Assembly: GCA_002366725.1 (NCBI GenBank)
Contig: DFBT01000022.1
Location: 8,067 to 14,547, forward strand
Direction: 5' to 3'
Source: Caldifarciminota bacterium UBA3073
GTDB taxonomy: Bacteria; Hydrothermota; UBA3073
DNA: 6,481 bases
Shown here: positions 5,487 through 6,481 of the stretch, piece after piece
Layout of the letters: each line of letters opens with the position of its first letter
Position numbering within the stretch: the stretch's first letter is position 1
Program-made: the position numbers and the translations under genes
Notes under the pieces: generated by a model
What the model saw: the letters and a program-made list of their open reading frames with translations, nothing else
What the model was told of the DNA's origin: nothing
The model's database searches: none

Positions 5487-6122
5487 ATGTCAAATGAATG
5501 TGTAATAATTGGTGATATAAAAAGCTCGAGGGATTTAAATGGTTGGCGAGATATTTTTGTGACATTAGAGAAGGTGCTCAAAGAGATAAACCAAAAATTT
5601 CCCGACGATATAGTTGTTTCTTTTAGACCGACGGTTGGTGATGAATTTCAAGGAGCCTTGATAAATCCCGAAAAAGTGTATGATATATATACTATCATCA
5701 GAAGTAAATTGCAAGTGGATATTTATTGCGGTGTTGGAATTGGCGATATCGAGAAACCGTTTACCCAGGAAATGGGGATGAGGGGAAGTGCATTTTACAG
5801 AGCCAGGGATACCTTAGAGTTGTGTAAAAAGAAAAAAAGAAGGATATTTATCAAATCTTCAGATGCACCCAATCAAACCGACACAATAATTAATACATTG
5901 TTACGCTTTATTGGGGTTTTGGAAAATTCATGGACAAAAAGACAGAGGGAAATAGCAAATTATTATAGACTTCATCCAGATTACACCTATGAGCAATTGG
6001 GTGGGAATTTTGGCATTACAAAACAGGCGACATCTCAGATTTTGAAAGCCGGAAATTGGGAGTTGATTGCCGACGCCGAAAACCTCGTTAAGATTTTATT
6101 TAAGAATAGCTACCAGCTTTAA
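5487..6122 (+). CDS. satD: SatD-family protein (cyclase-like domain plus HTH)
   Basis: The family is named after satD of the Streptococcus mutans sat operon, linked to acid tolerance; its biochemistry is not established to my knowledge. Family hallmarks are IIGDIKSSRDL at 7-17, FRPTVGDEFQGAL at 46-58, and GVGIGDI at 82-88 followed by RGSAFYRARDTLE at 99-111. Asp10 and Asp52 are 42 residues apart, close to the spacing of the two metal-binding aspartates of class III nucleotidyl cyclases, and the predicted strand-helix order is similar. The cyclase transition-state Asn/Arg pair is not conserved: Tyr104 and Asp108 align there. I infer a cyclase-like fold of uncertain activity. Residues about 148-195 form a helix-turn-helix (recognition part ITKQATSQIL, 177-186), so DNA binding is plausible. 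No signal peptide or membrane segment is seen. It has its own strong promoter and Shine-Dalgarno. Codons look more AT-rich than in the helicase and ftsK. Family assignment is firm; function is open. Confidence 0.85.
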   Translation: MSNECVIIGDIKSSRDLNGWRDIFVTLEKVLKEINQKFPDDIVVSFRPTVGDEFQGALINPEKVYDIYTIIRSKLQVDIYCGVGIGDIEKPFTQEMGMRGSAFYRARDTLELCKKKKRRIFIKSSDAPNQTDTIINTLLRFIGVLENSWTKRQREIANYYRLHPDYTYEQLGGNFGITKQATSQILKAGNWELIADAENLVKILFKNSYQL

Positions 6123-6262
6123 AAAGTAAGGCAAATAAGCCTGATAAGTGAAAGTAAGGCAAAAATGCCTGACAGATGAAAGTAAAGTAAAAACACTTGA
6201 CAAACGAAAGTAAAGCAAAAATGCTTGACAAGGAAAAGTAAAGGGGAAAAGGCTTTACAAAA
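6123..6262 (+). repeat. Five 28-bp tandem repeats, each with an inverted repeat
   Basis: Units start at 6123, 6151, 6179, 6207 and 6235, each beginning AAAGTAA, with an exact 28-base period and no insertion or deletion. Positions 7-10 and 17-20 of units 1-4 form a stem: AGGC/GCCT twice, AAGT/ACTT, and AAGC/GCTT. Two pairs change together (8/19 from G-C to A-T; 10/17 from C-G to T-A). Unit 5 has a shifted, longer stem, GTAAAG/CTTTAC. Loops are A-rich. The array begins directly after the satD stop and ends ten bases before the next start codon. A period not divisible by three argues against coding. It could be an RNA hairpin array in the intercistronic mRNA or a set of binding sites. Confidence 0.88.
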
Positions 6263-6267
6263 AGGGG
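6263..6267 (+). promoter_or_regulatory. Ribosome binding site of the membrane protein gene
   Basis: AGGGG lies five bases before the ATG at 6273, immediately after the last 28-bp repeat. It supports this ATG as the start. Confidence 0.65.
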
Positions 6268-6272
6268 TTGTA

Positions 6273-6481
6273 ATGGTTGAATTAGATATTGGGATTATAG
6301 GAATTTATTTGGCATCGTATATATTGGCGGTGGTGGTCGGCCATTTTATCGTTCGTGGGATACTAAAAAAGTTTTCATTGCCAGAGACCGGTTTTAAAGG
6401 AGCGGGAGCTGTAATCGGGATTCTCGAAAGGATTTTTACTTTGACTCTCGTTTTAATAAACCAGTATGCATCTGTTGCATT
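6273..6481 (+). CDS. Partial integral membrane protein next to satD
   Basis: The frame is open from ATG to the right edge, giving 69 residues; the 3' end is outside the window. Hydrophobic segments lie near residues 7-27 and 46-65. Between them comes a basic stretch (RGILKKFSLP, 29-38) and then GAGAVIGILERIFTLTLV at 44-61. From memory, the GxxIGILER pattern followed by a hydrophobic helix and NQY resembles membrane proteins, including the C-terminal part of some DUF3307 proteins, that often neighbour satD; I could not verify this. It lies 150 bases downstream of satD on the same strand with no separate promoter found, so it is probably co-transcribed and forms a two-gene unit. A cytoplasm-facing loop with the ILER motif is inferred from charge only. 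The function is unknown. Confidence 0.75.
   Translation, partial: MVELDIGIIGIYLASYILAVVVGHFIVRGILKKFSLPETGFKGAGAVIGILERIFTLTLVLINQYASVA

Noticed and set aside
6123..6262. CRISPR array
   Set aside because: The 28-base units are contiguous with no unique spacers, and no cas gene is visible.
6197..6282. Promoter for the membrane gene from TTGACA inside repeat units 3 and 4
   Set aside because: No TATAAT-like hexamer lies 16-18 bases downstream of either TTGACA (AATGCT and AAAGGC are found), and the hexamer is part of the repeat unit.

Overview
The window looks like a contig from an uncultivated bacterium, perhaps a candidate phylum. The basis is circumstantial. The two housekeeping proteins, an FtsK/SpoIIIE translocase and a UvrD/PcrA-type helicase, are complete but fit no well-known genus that I recognise. 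The gene-free DNA is crowded with short-period repeats of a kind I associate, from memory only, with genomes of poorly cultured lineages. I cannot name the phylum from sequence alone.

Layout. From 157 to 4849 two genes lie on the minus strand: the helicase (4849 to 2960) and then ftsK (2439 to 157), separated by 520 gene-free bases. From 4850 to 5486 there is a 637-base gene-free divide. It carries two outward-facing, textbook sigma-70 promoters (each TTGACA, 17 bases, TATAAT), one for the helicase on the minus strand and one for satD on the plus strand. From 5487 to the right edge the plus strand holds a SatD-family gene, a 140-bp array of five 28-bp hairpin-forming repeats, and the 5' part of a small membrane protein gene that runs off the window.

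Function. FtsK pumps and sorts DNA at the division septum, and the helicase acts in DNA repair or replication restart. Both handle chromosomal DNA, but nothing shows that they form one operon. SatD plus the membrane protein looks like a separate two-gene unit. The SatD N-terminal domain carries two aspartates spaced as in class III nucleotidyl cyclases, followed by a helix-turn-helix. I infer, without proof, a nucleotide- or DNA-sensing regulator paired with a membrane partner.

The most distinctive signals are non-coding. (1) The five 28-bp repeats between satD and the membrane gene change sequence yet keep a paired stem. (2) Seven-base tandem arrays of different sequence recur in nearly every gene-free stretch; one holds a 7-base register for 147 bp, and another switches motif without losing register inside the satD leader. 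(3) A dispersed family of ATCYGYG dimers with about 10-bp spacing occurs in both orientations. (4) A GACAC-containing 30-mer occurs three times in the divide. (5) There are two CCTGCCTG inverted repeats. No rRNA, tRNA, CRISPR array or transposase gene was seen.
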